DNA from: Bacillus sp. MM2020_4
GTDB lineage: Bacteria > Bacillota > Bacilli > Bacillales > Cytobacillaceae
Assembly (NCBI RefSeq): GCF_011250555.1
Contig: NZ_JAANMZ010000006.1
Location: forward strand, 62,001-126,000
Length of the DNA stretch: 64,000 bases
Direction: 5' to 3'
Shown here: piece by piece, positions 34,235-42,120 of the stretch
How the letters are laid out: every line of letters starts with the position of its first letter
Position numbering within the stretch: the stretch's first letter is position 1
Notes under the pieces: generated by a model
What the model was told of the DNA's origin: nothing
The model's database searches: none
Seen by the model: only the letters and a program-made list of their open reading frames with translations
Position numbers and translations under genes: made by a program

Positions 34235-35056
34235 TTAATTGATTCCCCCCTTCACTGCATCTCGGGCGGCTAGCTCGATATTTAGATCGTTTTCAACTCT
34301 GCCTGCTGAGGTATATACAGTAGCCATTTTCCCTCGTAAATAGCCAATGACCTCGATATTTAAGTATTTTGCCAGCTGCACAGCCTGCTTGGTAGCGGCC
34401 GTGCGTGAGCCAATGACAGGAAAGCCGAATTTCGCAGCCTTTGAGAGCATTTCATATGAAACCCGGCCGGTTGTCAGTAAGATTAACCTTTCGGGCTGTA
34501 AACGATTTTTAAGTGCATGACCAATAATTTTATCGACGGCATTATGGCGGCCAATATCTTCCCTGATAGTAATGGATCCGTCTTCTTCAATTATACAGGC
34601 CCCGTGCATTCCGCCTGTTTCAAGGTAGAAACGTGAGTTTTGGGCAAATTCACTTCTCTTTTTTAAAAGATAGCTTAATTTGAAGGTTTGACCCGAAGTC
34701 ACTTTGTCAAAATTTTTCACATCTGTCATTGAAAAGAAGGTGACACCCCTGCCACAACCTGCTGTATAATGCTTCTTCTTGGAAAATACTTGTTCCTCGT
34801 CAAAATGAGAGCTTAATGAAACATGGATGCTTCCCATTTCTTCGTTGATTAGGATGGACGCGATATCACTTGCGTCCTCGATAAATCCTTCAGAAAACAA
34901 ATATCCGTATGTCCAGTCCTCCAGGTCGAATTTTGTCAGCTGAAATACAGCCATTTCATACCCGTTGATCAGTAACGAAATGGGATATTCATCAGGACAC
35001 CCTTTGCGGTTCATTGTTTTCACTTCCCCCCAGGAAATCTTTCCGTATTTATTCAT
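34235..35056 (-). CDS. fdhD: Formate dehydrogenase sulfurtransferase FdhD
   Basis: The 273-residue protein has FdhD features: PISLLINGYEMAVFQ, GYLFSEGFI, TGGMHGACI, EDIGRHNAVDKIIGHAL and TTGRVSYEMLSKAAKFGFPVIGSRTA. FdhD moves sulfur from the cysteine desulfurase IscS/NifS to the bis-MGD of FDH. The conserved CxxC is reduced to CGRG here (Cys101 only). Start: ATG 35054-35056 gives the full N-terminal strand but lacks a ribosome binding site. ATG 35012-35014 has GGGGGGAAGTG upstream and may be used instead. It leads the fdhD-fdhA-fdhB-fdhC series. Confidence 0.9.
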   Translation of the reverse strand: MNKYGKISWGEVKTMNRKGCPDEYPISLLINGYEMAVFQLTKFDLEDWTYGYLFSEGFIEDASDIASILINEEMGSIHVSLSSHFDEEQVFSKKKHYTAGCGRGVTFFSMTDVKNFDKVTSGQTFKLSYLLKKRSEFAQNSRFYLETGGMHGACIIEEDGSITIREDIGRHNAVDKIIGHALKNRLQPERLILLTTGRVSYEMLSKAAKFGFPVIGSRTAATKQAVQLAKYLNIEVIGYLRGKMATVYTSAGRVENDLNIELAARDAVKGGIN

Positions 35057-35479
35057 TGTAAAAATAGTAGCAACGATGCTCAGCGACATTTGTCACTTTG
35101 CTAAACAACGGTCACAACCATCATTCGATTTTAATTACCATTAAACACATTCACTTAACAAAGAATGAACCAATAAAAACGGATATCGTAATTGTGACAA
35201 ATTTTCTACAATTTCAGCAGTACACATTTGGGCAGCAGTAGGTAAACGGTTTCATTATTTGAAACGGATGATCTTTTGCATCTATCGTACTTTTTTCTTT
35301 GTTTTTTGAAAGTAATATTTATCACGGAAAATGCTTGTAAATAGTACAAATGGTCGATTTGTCATTACTCTGTCAACATTTGTTCGAGTAGATTACTAGG
35401 TGATAATAATGACTGTTTTCTGTTAATTTTTGAAAAATGTTTTATAATAATAAGTAGGTTTTAAAAGGAGGAATACATA
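35057..35479. other. Divergent promoter region fdhD / pdxK
   Basis: This AT-rich gap separates divergent genes. TATAAT at 35443-35448 is a likely -10 for pdxK, without a good -35. TTGTGACAAATTTTCTACAA near 35193 looks superficially like an FNR/CRP box but its right half does not fit. No other structure seen. Confidence 0.4.
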
Positions 35480-36322
35480 ATGACTATCAAAAAAGTAATG
35501 ACCATCGCTGGTTCCGATACAAGTGGCGGCGCGGGGCTTCAGGCAGATTTAAAGACATTCCAGGAACTTGGTGTTTACGGGATGAATGCTCTCACTTGTA
35601 TCGTAACAATGGATCCAAAAGACAATTGGCACCACAATGTATTTCCCATTGATGTCGATATTTTAGAAAAACAACTGGAAACGATTCTTTCTGTCGGAAT
35701 TGACGGCATGAAAACCGGTATGCTGGGAACAGTTGAAATTATCGAGTTAGTCGCAAGAAAAATCGATGAGCATAAATTAGAGCGCGTTGTGATTGACCCT
35801 GTCATGGTATGCAAAGGGGAAGATGAGGTCCTAAATCCGGAGACTGCCGATGCGATGAGGGAACTTCTTGTACCGCGCGCCTTCGTTGTTACCCCGAACC
35901 TCTTTGAGGCAGGACAGCTTGCCGGTATGAAGACACCGCACACATTGGAAGAGATGCGACAAGCTGCCGTGAAAATTCATGAATTAGGCGCAAAAAATGT
36001 CCTCATCAAAGGCGGCAGCAAGCTGCAAACAGAGGAAAAGTCGCTTGACCTTCTCTATGATGGAAAAGAGTTTAGGGTGTACGAATCAGAAAAAATCGAA
36101 ACTTCCTTTACACATGGGGCGGGCTGCACCAATTCGGCTGCCATCGCTGCCGAATTGGCAAAAGGAAAGTCGGTTTACGATGCAGTAGAAGTATCCAAGG
36201 AGTTTGTTTCAGCGGCGATCCAGCAAGGCTTCCGCTTGAATGACTTTGTCGGACCGACATGGCATGGCGCTTACCGCGGCGGCAGCAGTATCACTGAGTA
36301 CTGCGAAGATTGTAACGAATAA
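35480..36322 (+). CDS. pdxK: Pyridoxal kinase, ThiD-like (PdxK)
   Basis: The 280-residue ribokinase-family protein begins VMTIAGSDTSGGAGLQADLKTFQE. It carries DPVMVCKGEDEVL and the anion-hole/catalytic loop FTHGAGCTNSAAIAAEL, with the Cys typical of the B. subtilis PdxK branch. It phosphorylates pyridoxal-type vitamers; hydroxymethylpyrimidine kinase activity is possible because the fold is shared with ThiD. The ATG follows AAAAGGAGG. It resumes the backbone after the molybdenum/formate module. Confidence 0.88.
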   Translation: MTIKKVMTIAGSDTSGGAGLQADLKTFQELGVYGMNALTCIVTMDPKDNWHHNVFPIDVDILEKQLETILSVGIDGMKTGMLGTVEIIELVARKIDEHKLERVVIDPVMVCKGEDEVLNPETADAMRELLVPRAFVVTPNLFEAGQLAGMKTPHTLEEMRQAAVKIHELGAKNVLIKGGSKLQTEEKSLDLLYDGKEFRVYESEKIETSFTHGAGCTNSAAIAAELAKGKSVYDAVEVSKEFVSAAIQQGFRLNDFVGPTWHGAYRGGSSITEYCEDCNE

Positions 36323-36330
36323 AGAATAAC

Positions 36331-36360
36331 AGAAGAGCCAATCACCAGATTGGCTCTTCT
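36331..36360 (+). terminator. Terminator of pdxK
   Basis: AGAAGAGCCAATC and GATTGGCTCTTCT form a 13-bp perfect stem around ACCA, then TTTCG. Confidence 0.85.
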
Positions 36361-36392
36361 TTTCGTGGTGTCATTCGTGGTGCCTCGTTCGT

Positions 36393-36405
36393 GGTGCCTG
36401 ACACC
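36393..36405. repeat. GGTGCCTGACACC dispersed repeat with partial copies
   Basis: A full copy is preceded by partial units, GTGGTGTCATTC and GTGGTGCCTCGTTC, giving a short TTCGTGGTG ladder from 36363. Confidence 0.7.
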
Positions 36406-36535
36406 GTTTCTCACATTTCGAGCATGAATTTAGCATTTTTTTAGTGATTTTAGTATGATAGTTACATTATTAAATAAGAATAGTTTATAGATTTAATAAA
36501 AGGGTCAGACCCTTTAGGGGAAGGAGTTGTTAGGT

Positions 36536-36883
36536 TTGCAGATTGTTGAGTTGGAACGTGTCCAGAAAGCGATTAATGACTTTGCTAATAAGGATGTCTA
36601 CATTCACCTTGAAACCACAAACGGTGCCTATGCATCGCACCATAATCAAGAATTCTTTTCCGCGGGGGCTTATATCCGCAATGCACTTGTTCGATATGAG
36701 TTGGGGAAAATCACCGGAAATGGACCACATCGCGTGGGACTTAAACTAAATCTTGGCTGGATTTACGCTGAGGGGATTACCCACTTTGAAATTGACGAAG
36801 AAAATCATCTATTAATGGCGGGTCACGACCATAGTGGCAAGCTTGCCGTTGCCTTAGAGATCAGCACCACTCCATTTGAATAA
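36536..36883 (+). CDS. yojF: YojF family protein (DUF1806)
   Basis: The 115-residue protein shows the YojF pattern: KDVYIHLETTNGAYASH, AYIRNALVRYE, NGPHRVGLKLNLGWIYAEG and LLMAGHDHSGKLA. YojF is encoded next to the bacillithiol deacetylase BshB2 in Bacillus and its role is unknown. TTG 36536 lies 9 nt after GGAAGGAG; the TTG at 36527 overlaps that signal. bshB2 starts 24 bp downstream. Confidence 0.88.
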   Translation: MQIVELERVQKAINDFANKDVYIHLETTNGAYASHHNQEFFSAGAYIRNALVRYELGKITGNGPHRVGLKLNLGWIYAEGITHFEIDEENHLLMAGHDHSGKLAVALEISTTPFE

Positions 36884-36907
36884 CGTTCATAGAAAGGAGA
36901 ATACCTA

Positions 36908-37579
36908 ATGGAAAAAGAACGCCATGTTTTAGTCGTTTTCCCGCATCCGGATGACGAGGCCTTTGGTGTCTCCGGAACCCTTGCGACCCATGTACAGAAC
37001 GGAACTCCCGTCACCTATGCTTGTTTAACCTTAGGAGAAATGGGCCGCAATATGGGGAATCCCCCGTTTACCAATCGGGAAAACCTGCCGAAGATTAGAA
37101 AGGAAGAATTAAAGGCGGCCGCTAGTGCTATAGGAATTCAGGATCTGCGCATGCTTGGTTTCCGTGATAAAACGATTGAATTTGAAGATGAGGATTATAT
37201 GACGAACACCATGCTCGCAATCCTTGAGGAGGTAAACCCTTCCCTCGTGATAACCTTTTATCCGGGCTATTCAGTTCACCCTGACCATGACGCCACCGGT
37301 GCGGCAGTCGTAAGGGCTGTCGGGAAGCTTCCTGCCGCCGCACGGCCAACCTTACACTGTGTCGCTTTCTCGAATAATTGTATCGAGGAGCTTGGAGAAG
37401 CAGATATTATCAACGATATCACCCCTGTTGCTGATAAAAAGCTCGCCGCCATGCGTGCCCACCGCTCGCAGACCGAGCAAATGCTAGCAGGCATGGAAGA
37501 GAAGTTGAAAAATCAAGACCCGCAAACAATGGTGTGGATCAATAACGAACGTTTTTGGACGTATAAGTTTACAAATTAA
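36908..37579 (+). CDS. bshB2: Bacillithiol biosynthesis deacetylase BshB2
   Basis: The 223-residue LmbE-type zinc deacetylase has the HPDDEAFG motif near residue 12 and HPDHDATG near 120, which supply the metal ligands. BshB2 (YojG) removes acetate from GlcNAc-malate in bacillithiol synthesis or acts on bacillithiol conjugates. GAAAGGAG lies before the ATG. It forms a two-gene unit with yojF and ends at a hairpin terminator. Confidence 0.93.
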   Translation: MEKERHVLVVFPHPDDEAFGVSGTLATHVQNGTPVTYACLTLGEMGRNMGNPPFTNRENLPKIRKEELKAAASAIGIQDLRMLGFRDKTIEFEDEDYMTNTMLAILEEVNPSLVITFYPGYSVHPDHDATGAAVVRAVGKLPAAARPTLHCVAFSNNCIEELGEADIINDITPVADKKLAAMRAHRSQTEQMLAGMEEKLKNQDPQTMVWINNERFWTYKFTN

Positions 37580-37625
37580 AAGCCCCCCACTTTTGGGTGC
37601 ATTCTTATTAAAAGACGCAAGAATT

Positions 37626-37660
37626 GACGTATGAATTGGCATACGTCTTATTCTTTTTTT
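37626..37660 (+). terminator. Terminator of yojF-bshB2
   Basis: GACGTATG and CATACGTC form an 8-bp stem around AATTGG, followed by TTATTCTTTTTTT. Confidence 0.8.
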
Positions 37661-37694
37661 ATTAAATTTTCTCAGGTTAAGCACTCGAGCTGAT

Positions 37695-37885
37695 CAATAG
37701 ACGGAAAAATTCCGCCTAATAGGTTATTTTTATTAAAAAGGGCCTAAATAGGCGGAGAGATTCCGCCTATTTACTCGAAAAATGCGAAAATGGGAGATTT
37801 TACTTTGTATAGTCGGAAAACCTCCCCTTATTTACCCCGAAACGAGCCCCATTCTGCATTTAACCGAAAAATCTCCGTTTATTTT
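37695..37885. repeat. Degenerate CGGAAAAATCTCCGCCTATTTACC repeats
   Basis: Related units start near 37700 (GACGGAAAAATTCCGCCTAA), 37750 (GGCGGAGAGATTCCGCCTAT), 37812 (GTCGGAAAACCTCCCCTTAT) and 37863 (ACCGAAAAATCTCCGTTTAT). Most are followed by TTTAC. The first two are internally palindromic. No ORF is seen. The array fills the 390-bp gap between bshB2 and the Crp/Fnr gene. Confidence 0.6.
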
Positions 37886-37973
37886 ACTTCCTAATGAATC
37901 TCTAATCGCCCCTAACCTCGCTGTCCTCATGAACGGCTTCCCGTCTTAAGGGCCATTTGAACCTCTTTTTACA

Positions 37974-38717
37974 TTAGTATTCCTTATGCAGCAGCGTGCA
38001 CAAACTGCACCAGTCGCGGATGATGATCTTTCTCGACTTCATATCAATGATTCCGTCCTTTTTCAATTTCGAAAAAACGCGGCTGACACTTTCCCGGGTT
38101 GTGCCGACAACCGTGGCAAATTCCTGCACCGTCAACGGAATCTCAATTTCCCATCTGTTTTGGCCTGTATTAAATTTATTCCCCAGCCGTTCGAGCGTTT
38201 TCACCGTTTTTGCATAGACATCCAGCAAGGCGACATCCCGCAGCTGTGAGGTCATTTCCCTTAGGGTATCACTCATATAGCTGATCAATTGCATGGCGAG
38301 TTCCGGATAATTGTATAAATCCTGTTCCAATTCATGCTTATCCAAAAAGAGAATTTCTCCGTCTTCGAGCATCGTCGCTGTTGCCGGATAGAACTCTGTC
38401 TTTCGGGTAAACAAGCATGCCTCCGCAAAGATATCCCCTTTTTGCTTGATGCAGACAATGATTTCATTCCCATTTTCATCCTGTTTGGTCAGTTTGACTG
38501 CCCCGGAAACAACGAAGTAAACCCCATTAGCTGCCTCATCCTCTGCAATCATTTGCTTCCCTTTTTTGAATGTAAATGTTTTAATGCGCTTTTCAATCAC
38601 TCGCAGCGACTTATCTGATAAATCCTTGAATATAACAATCTTTCTTAGTAAATCCGCATGCTTTCCCCCTTTATAGACAGAAAAGTGCGGATCATTTAGA
38701 CAATCTGCCGGATTCAT
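37974..38717 (-). CDS. Crp/Fnr family transcriptional regulator
   Basis: The 247-residue protein has a cyclic-nucleotide-binding-like jelly roll (about 30-150: VYFVVSGAVKL, GDIFAEACLF, LEDGEILFL). A winged helix follows with LTVQEFATVVGTTRESVSRVFSKLKKDGII, a recognition helix like that of FNR (ESVSR). The C-terminal tail holds CSLC, recalling the C-terminal iron-sulfur ligands of Bacillus FNR, but the pattern is shorter, so oxygen sensing is uncertain. It is divergent from the nos operon, whose promoter has an FNR-type box, and is its likely regulator. ATG 38715-38717 follows GAGGTG. Confidence 0.85.
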   Translation of the reverse strand: MNPADCLNDPHFSVYKGGKHADLLRKIVIFKDLSDKSLRVIEKRIKTFTFKKGKQMIAEDEAANGVYFVVSGAVKLTKQDENGNEIIVCIKQKGDIFAEACLFTRKTEFYPATATMLEDGEILFLDKHELEQDLYNYPELAMQLISYMSDTLREMTSQLRDVALLDVYAKTVKTLERLGNKFNTGQNRWEIEIPLTVQEFATVVGTTRESVSRVFSKLKKDGIIDMKSRKIIIRDWCSLCTLLHKEY

Positions 38718-38816
38718 ATTCCCCACCTCAATCCCAAATTTTCATTCCACCGTCGAACCTTGCATGATCGTTACCATCTATTGTAAACAACCTCTTTCGT
38801 TGATGAAGTGATGAGA

Positions 38817-38887
38817 TTCACAAAACGTTCATTTTTTAAAAGTCCTCTAGTTTCCTGCCTTCGGCAACCCCCTTCACAGAACGTTCA
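38817..38887. promoter_or_regulatory. Direct repeat TTCACARAACGTTCA, candidate ResD-type sites
   Basis: TTCACAAAACGTTCA (38817-38831) and TTCACAGAACGTTCA (38873-38887) are 15-mers differing at one base and 56 bp apart. They lie just upstream of the FNR-type box of the nos promoter. Their complement contains TTTTGTGAA, close to the TTTGTGAAT reported for ResD. Assignment to ResD is a guess; the repeat itself is clear. Confidence 0.5.
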
Positions 38888-38903
38888 AAAACTGAAATTA
38901 AAG

Positions 38904-38946
38904 TGTGCCAAACATCACATTTTTAACACTTAGGAGAGTTTAGGAT
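38904..38946 (+). promoter_or_regulatory. FNR-type box and promoter of the nos operon
   Basis: TGTGCCAAACATCACA (38904-38919) matches TGTGA-N6-TCACA at 9 of 10 fixed positions. TAGGAT (38941-38946) is centred 32 bp downstream, which puts the box at about -41.5, the class II activator position. The first gene begins 36 bp after the -10. Confidence 0.75.
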
Positions 38947-38982
38947 GAGATTGTTCATCAGATAAAAAGGAGGGGGACAAAA

Positions 38983-39435
38983 TTGCAAAAGATCATTATT
39001 AGCTTTGTGATCAGCGCCTTACTTGGCTTTGGTATAGGCTATCTCGTGTTTGACGTTGTAATGGGGGATTCCGGTAACGAGCCCCAAGTGGCACAAACCG
39101 AAAACACAGATACCAATCAGGCTAAGGAAGAAAGCACGGATTCTAAAGAGACAGCAGCAACAACAGCTTCTGTCAGTGATGACAATATCCTTAATAAACG
39201 CGGATGCCTTGGCTGCCATAGTGTTGAAGCGCTTAACCTAAAAGGCGGGGTAACAGGTCCTGATCTTTCCAAAGCATATGAAAATGTAGAAGGAAAGCAC
39301 GGCAAACCGATTGAGGAATTCCTAAAACAACCTACATCGGCTGTTATGTCAGGCGTCATTGGCGGCAACCCATTAACAGATGACCAGCGTCAGCAAGTTC
39401 TAGACCTGTTGAAGCAAGCATCTGAAGCAAAATAA
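38983..39435 (+). CDS. Membrane-anchored cytochrome c of the nos operon (NosC-like)
   Basis: The 150-residue protein has an N-terminal membrane anchor (about 5-25), a Ser/Thr/Glu-rich linker and a mono-heme domain with CLGCH (Cys75, Cys78, His79). Met122 in AVMSG is the likely sixth ligand. Such a cytochrome precedes nosZ in Gram-positive clusters and probably delivers electrons to the CuA site of NosZ. TTG start with AAGGAGGGGG upstream; nosZ follows 18 bp later. Confidence 0.88.
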   Translation: MQKIIISFVISALLGFGIGYLVFDVVMGDSGNEPQVAQTENTDTNQAKEESTDSKETAATTASVSDDNILNKRGCLGCHSVEALNLKGGVTGPDLSKAYENVEGKHGKPIEEFLKQPTSAVMSGVIGGNPLTDDQRQQVLDLLKQASEAK

Positions 39436-39453
39436 AAAGGTGGTGTAAATTGA

Positions 39454-41322
39454 ATGAAAAAATGGATTCCGATCGCTACCGGTTTGCTTGCCGGCTTCGT
39501 TGCGGCAACAATTACATTCGCTGATTTTTCCGCAAAGACGAATACGGAAGCGGCAGCAAGCACAAAGAGCGATGCTGAAAAGGTATATGTTCCTTTTGGA
39601 CAAAAAGATGATTACTATTTATTCGCATCCGGCGGCCACTCTGGTCAAATGTTTATCTATGGTGTGCCATCGATGCGTAAAATTCGAACCATTCCGGTCT
39701 TCTCACAGGATTCAGCAACAGGTTATGGTTTTGATGAGCATTCAAAAAAATTAATGGGCGGCTATACATGGGGTGATCTTCACCATCCAGCCTTCTCAGA
39801 AACAAAAGGTGATTATGACGGAAAATGGATGTTTGCGACTGATGTCGGCAACAGCCGCGCTGCCGTCGTTGATCTAAAAACCTTTACCACAAAAGACATT
39901 ATCAAGGTTCCAAACACAGCAGGCCCGCACTGTGCCGCATTCGTAACCGAAAATACCGAGTATATGTTCCTGCCGACTCGTTTCGCCGTGCCGCTTGGAC
40001 AAAAATATGAATCACTTGATGACTACAGTCAAAAATACCGCGGTGTTATGTCAGCCGTTACCTTTGACGAGAAGAACGTGAAATTAAATATCGCTTACCA
40101 GGTTGCTCTTCCACCATGGTCCTATGACCTTTCCGATGCCGGTAAAAAAGGCTCTGCCGATTGGGCTGTCATGACGACCTATAATACAGAAGAAGCCACA
40201 ACCACAATGGAAGTCAATGCCTCACAGGCGGACCGCGACTACATTGTTCTGTTTAACTGGAAAGAGCTTGAGAAAATGGTCAAAGAAGGCAAATACGAAG
40301 AAGTGGATGGCCAAAAAGTCATTTATCCTGAAAAACAAAAAGGCGGTATTTATTTAGTGCCTGTAGCGAAATCGCCGCATGGTGTCGACGTTACACCGGA
40401 TGGTAAGTACTTTATTGCTTCTGGTAAATTGGCCCCAGCGATGACCGTATTCTCATTTGAGAAGGCATTTAAAGCTGTTGAAAACAAGGAATTTGCCGGC
40501 GAACGCAACGGGATTCCTATTCTTAAATACAAGTCCGTCATGGAAAGAGAAGTAAACCCTGAAAATGCCCTTGGACCGCTTCATACCCAATTTGACGACA
40601 AAGGCATGGCCTACACAACGATGTTCATTTCTTCGGAAATTGTGAAATGGGATCCTAAGACTGGTAAAACATTAGACCGTGTTCCTGTTCAATATTCACC
40701 AGGTCACTCTGTTGCTGCTGAAGGCGATACGGTAGCACCTGATGGAAAATGGATTATTGCGCTGAACAAAATTGCCAAAGACAGCTACTTATCTGTTGGG
40801 CCATCACACCCAGAGTCCATGCAATTAATTGATCTTAGCGGCAAAAAGATGAAGGTCGTTCAATCGGCACCAGTTGATCCGGAACCGCACTACGCACAAA
40901 TGATCAAGGCCGATAAGATTAAAACAATTGAAGTATATCCTAAGGATCCAGAGAATAAAGACGCTGTTTACAAACAAGGTGATACAAAAATTGTCCGTAA
41001 AGGCAACGAGGTTCACGTTTACGGAATTGCGATGCGCTCAAGATTCATCTTTGATTCAAAAGCAAAACGTCCGGACGAGATTGAGGTTAACCAAGGCGAT
41101 CATGTCTTTATCCATTTAACCAATATTGACTTCGACGAGGATATTACCCACGGTTTTGCCATCAATAGCTATGACTTAAACATGGAAGTACAGCCGGGGC
41201 AAACAAATACAATGGAGTTTATCGCCGATAAAGCCGGAACCTTCCCGCTCTATTGCACAAACTTCTGCTCTGCGCTGCATCAGGAAATGAATGGCTACTT
41301 CCTAGTAAAACCGAAGAATTAA
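39454..41322 (+). CDS. nosZ: Nitrous oxide reductase, clade II (Sec-type)
   Basis: The 622-residue protein begins with a hydrophobic Sec-type leader without twin arginines or lipobox, so it may stay membrane-anchored. A seven-bladed propeller follows, with CuZ-type histidines at about 62, 110 or 111, 159, 309, 377, 418 and 479. The C-terminal cupredoxin has the CuA ligands His566, Cys601, Cys605, His609 and Met612 (CTNFCSALHQEM). It reduces N2O to N2. The Sec leader and the neighbouring genes fit the clade II (atypical) group. GGTGG precedes the ATG. Confidence 0.97.
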   Translation: MKKWIPIATGLLAGFVAATITFADFSAKTNTEAAASTKSDAEKVYVPFGQKDDYYLFASGGHSGQMFIYGVPSMRKIRTIPVFSQDSATGYGFDEHSKKLMGGYTWGDLHHPAFSETKGDYDGKWMFATDVGNSRAAVVDLKTFTTKDIIKVPNTAGPHCAAFVTENTEYMFLPTRFAVPLGQKYESLDDYSQKYRGVMSAVTFDEKNVKLNIAYQVALPPWSYDLSDAGKKGSADWAVMTTYNTEEATTTMEVNASQADRDYIVLFNWKELEKMVKEGKYEEVDGQKVIYPEKQKGGIYLVPVAKSPHGVDVTPDGKYFIASGKLAPAMTVFSFEKAFKAVENKEFAGERNGIPILKYKSVMEREVNPENALGPLHTQFDDKGMAYTTMFISSEIVKWDPKTGKTLDRVPVQYSPGHSVAAEGDTVAPDGKWIIALNKIAKDSYLSVGPSHPESMQLIDLSGKKMKVVQSAPVDPEPHYAQMIKADKIKTIEVYPKDPENKDAVYKQGDTKIVRKGNEVHVYGIAMRSRFIFDSKAKRPDEIEVNQGDHVFIHLTNIDFDEDITHGFAINSYDLNMEVQPGQTNTMEFIADKAGTFPLYCTNFCSALHQEMNGYFLVKPKN

Positions 41323-41327
41323 TAAGA

Positions 41328-41452
41328 AAAGCGGAAGCGCCTTGCTCAGGGGCGACAGGCATAAGACGAGCCGGCGAGAAGGTTGCTCTTTTTAACCTTC
41401 TTGACGGATTTGCTTATGACCCCGAGCCCCTAGGCGCTGCAGCTAGACAGGA
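41328..41452. repeat. AAGCGGAAGCGCC-type element, full-length copy
   Basis: It starts AAAAGCGGAAGCGCCTTGC and ends GGCGCTGCAGCTAGACAG. An inner hairpin GAAGGTTGC..TTAACCTTC and arms CAGGGGCGACAGGCATAAG / CTTATGACCCCGAGCCCCT are visible. It splits the nos operon between nosZ and the next gene; the fold may reduce downstream transcription or protect the nosZ mRNA. Confidence 0.75.
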
Positions 41453-41535
41453 CCTATCTGTGGTGGGTATCAATTAAAAATAATTGGTACCCCTCTCTAT
41501 TACCCTCAGTTTACACTATAAAAGGAGTGGTTAAC

Positions 41536-42120
41536 TTGAATGATAGTAGTAGGAAAAAGAATAAATTATCGATTACCTCTTCCGTGCTGATCGGGCTTGC
41601 GGCCATACTCATTGGCGCCTCCATCTTCTTCCCTTGGTGGAAAATGGTCTTTTATGCCCCGCAATATCCGGAAGGATTGAATATCATTGTTTATCCAAAC
41701 AAGCTTGCCGGGGAAATCGATATTATTAATGGACTTAATCACTATATCGGGATGTCTAACTTCGGTGAAGAAAATTTTCCTGAATTAGCCTACCTTGTTT
41801 ACCTAATCGCTGGATTAGCTGTTTTGGCACTCGTAACAGCCATCCTCCGCAATAAGAAAGTGCTTTATGGCTTAATTAGCGTGATTGCCCTTGGTGGTTT
41901 AGCAGGAATACTAGATTTACATTTTGCCCTGCAAAAATACGGCTCTAATTTAGACCCAAAGGCACCCATTAAAATTGACCCATTTGTTCCACCGATTGTT
42001 GGGGAAAATACAGTGGCTAACTTTATCACCCATAGTTTACTTGGCACAGGTATCTATTTCGTGATTGCCGCCTTTATTCTCCTATTTATTCCGTTATGGA
42101 AGGATCGAAAAGTAAAATGA
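41536..42120 (+). CDS. Nos-cluster membrane protein (NosB-like)
   Basis: The 194-residue protein has four hydrophobic segments (about 12-32, 80-100, 110-130, 165-188) and an extracytoplasmic loop containing FPWWKMVFYAPQYPEGLNI. I recognise it only as the membrane protein found after nosZ in clade II clusters, sometimes called NosB; function unknown. TTG 41536 has GGAG 8 nt upstream; the GTG at 41527 overlaps the signal. It overlaps nosD by 4 bp. Confidence 0.75.
   Translation: MNDSSRKKNKLSITSSVLIGLAAILIGASIFFPWWKMVFYAPQYPEGLNIIVYPNKLAGEIDIINGLNHYIGMSNFGEENFPELAYLVYLIAGLAVLALVTAILRNKKVLYGLISVIALGGLAGILDLHFALQKYGSNLDPKAPIKIDPFVPPIVGENTVANFITHSLLGTGIYFVIAAFILLFIPLWKDRKVK

Noticed and set aside
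35185-35215. FNR box in the fdhD-pdxK gap (TTGTGACAAATTTTCTACAA)
   Set aside because: Only the left half fits TGTGA; the right half is TTCTA or has the wrong spacing.
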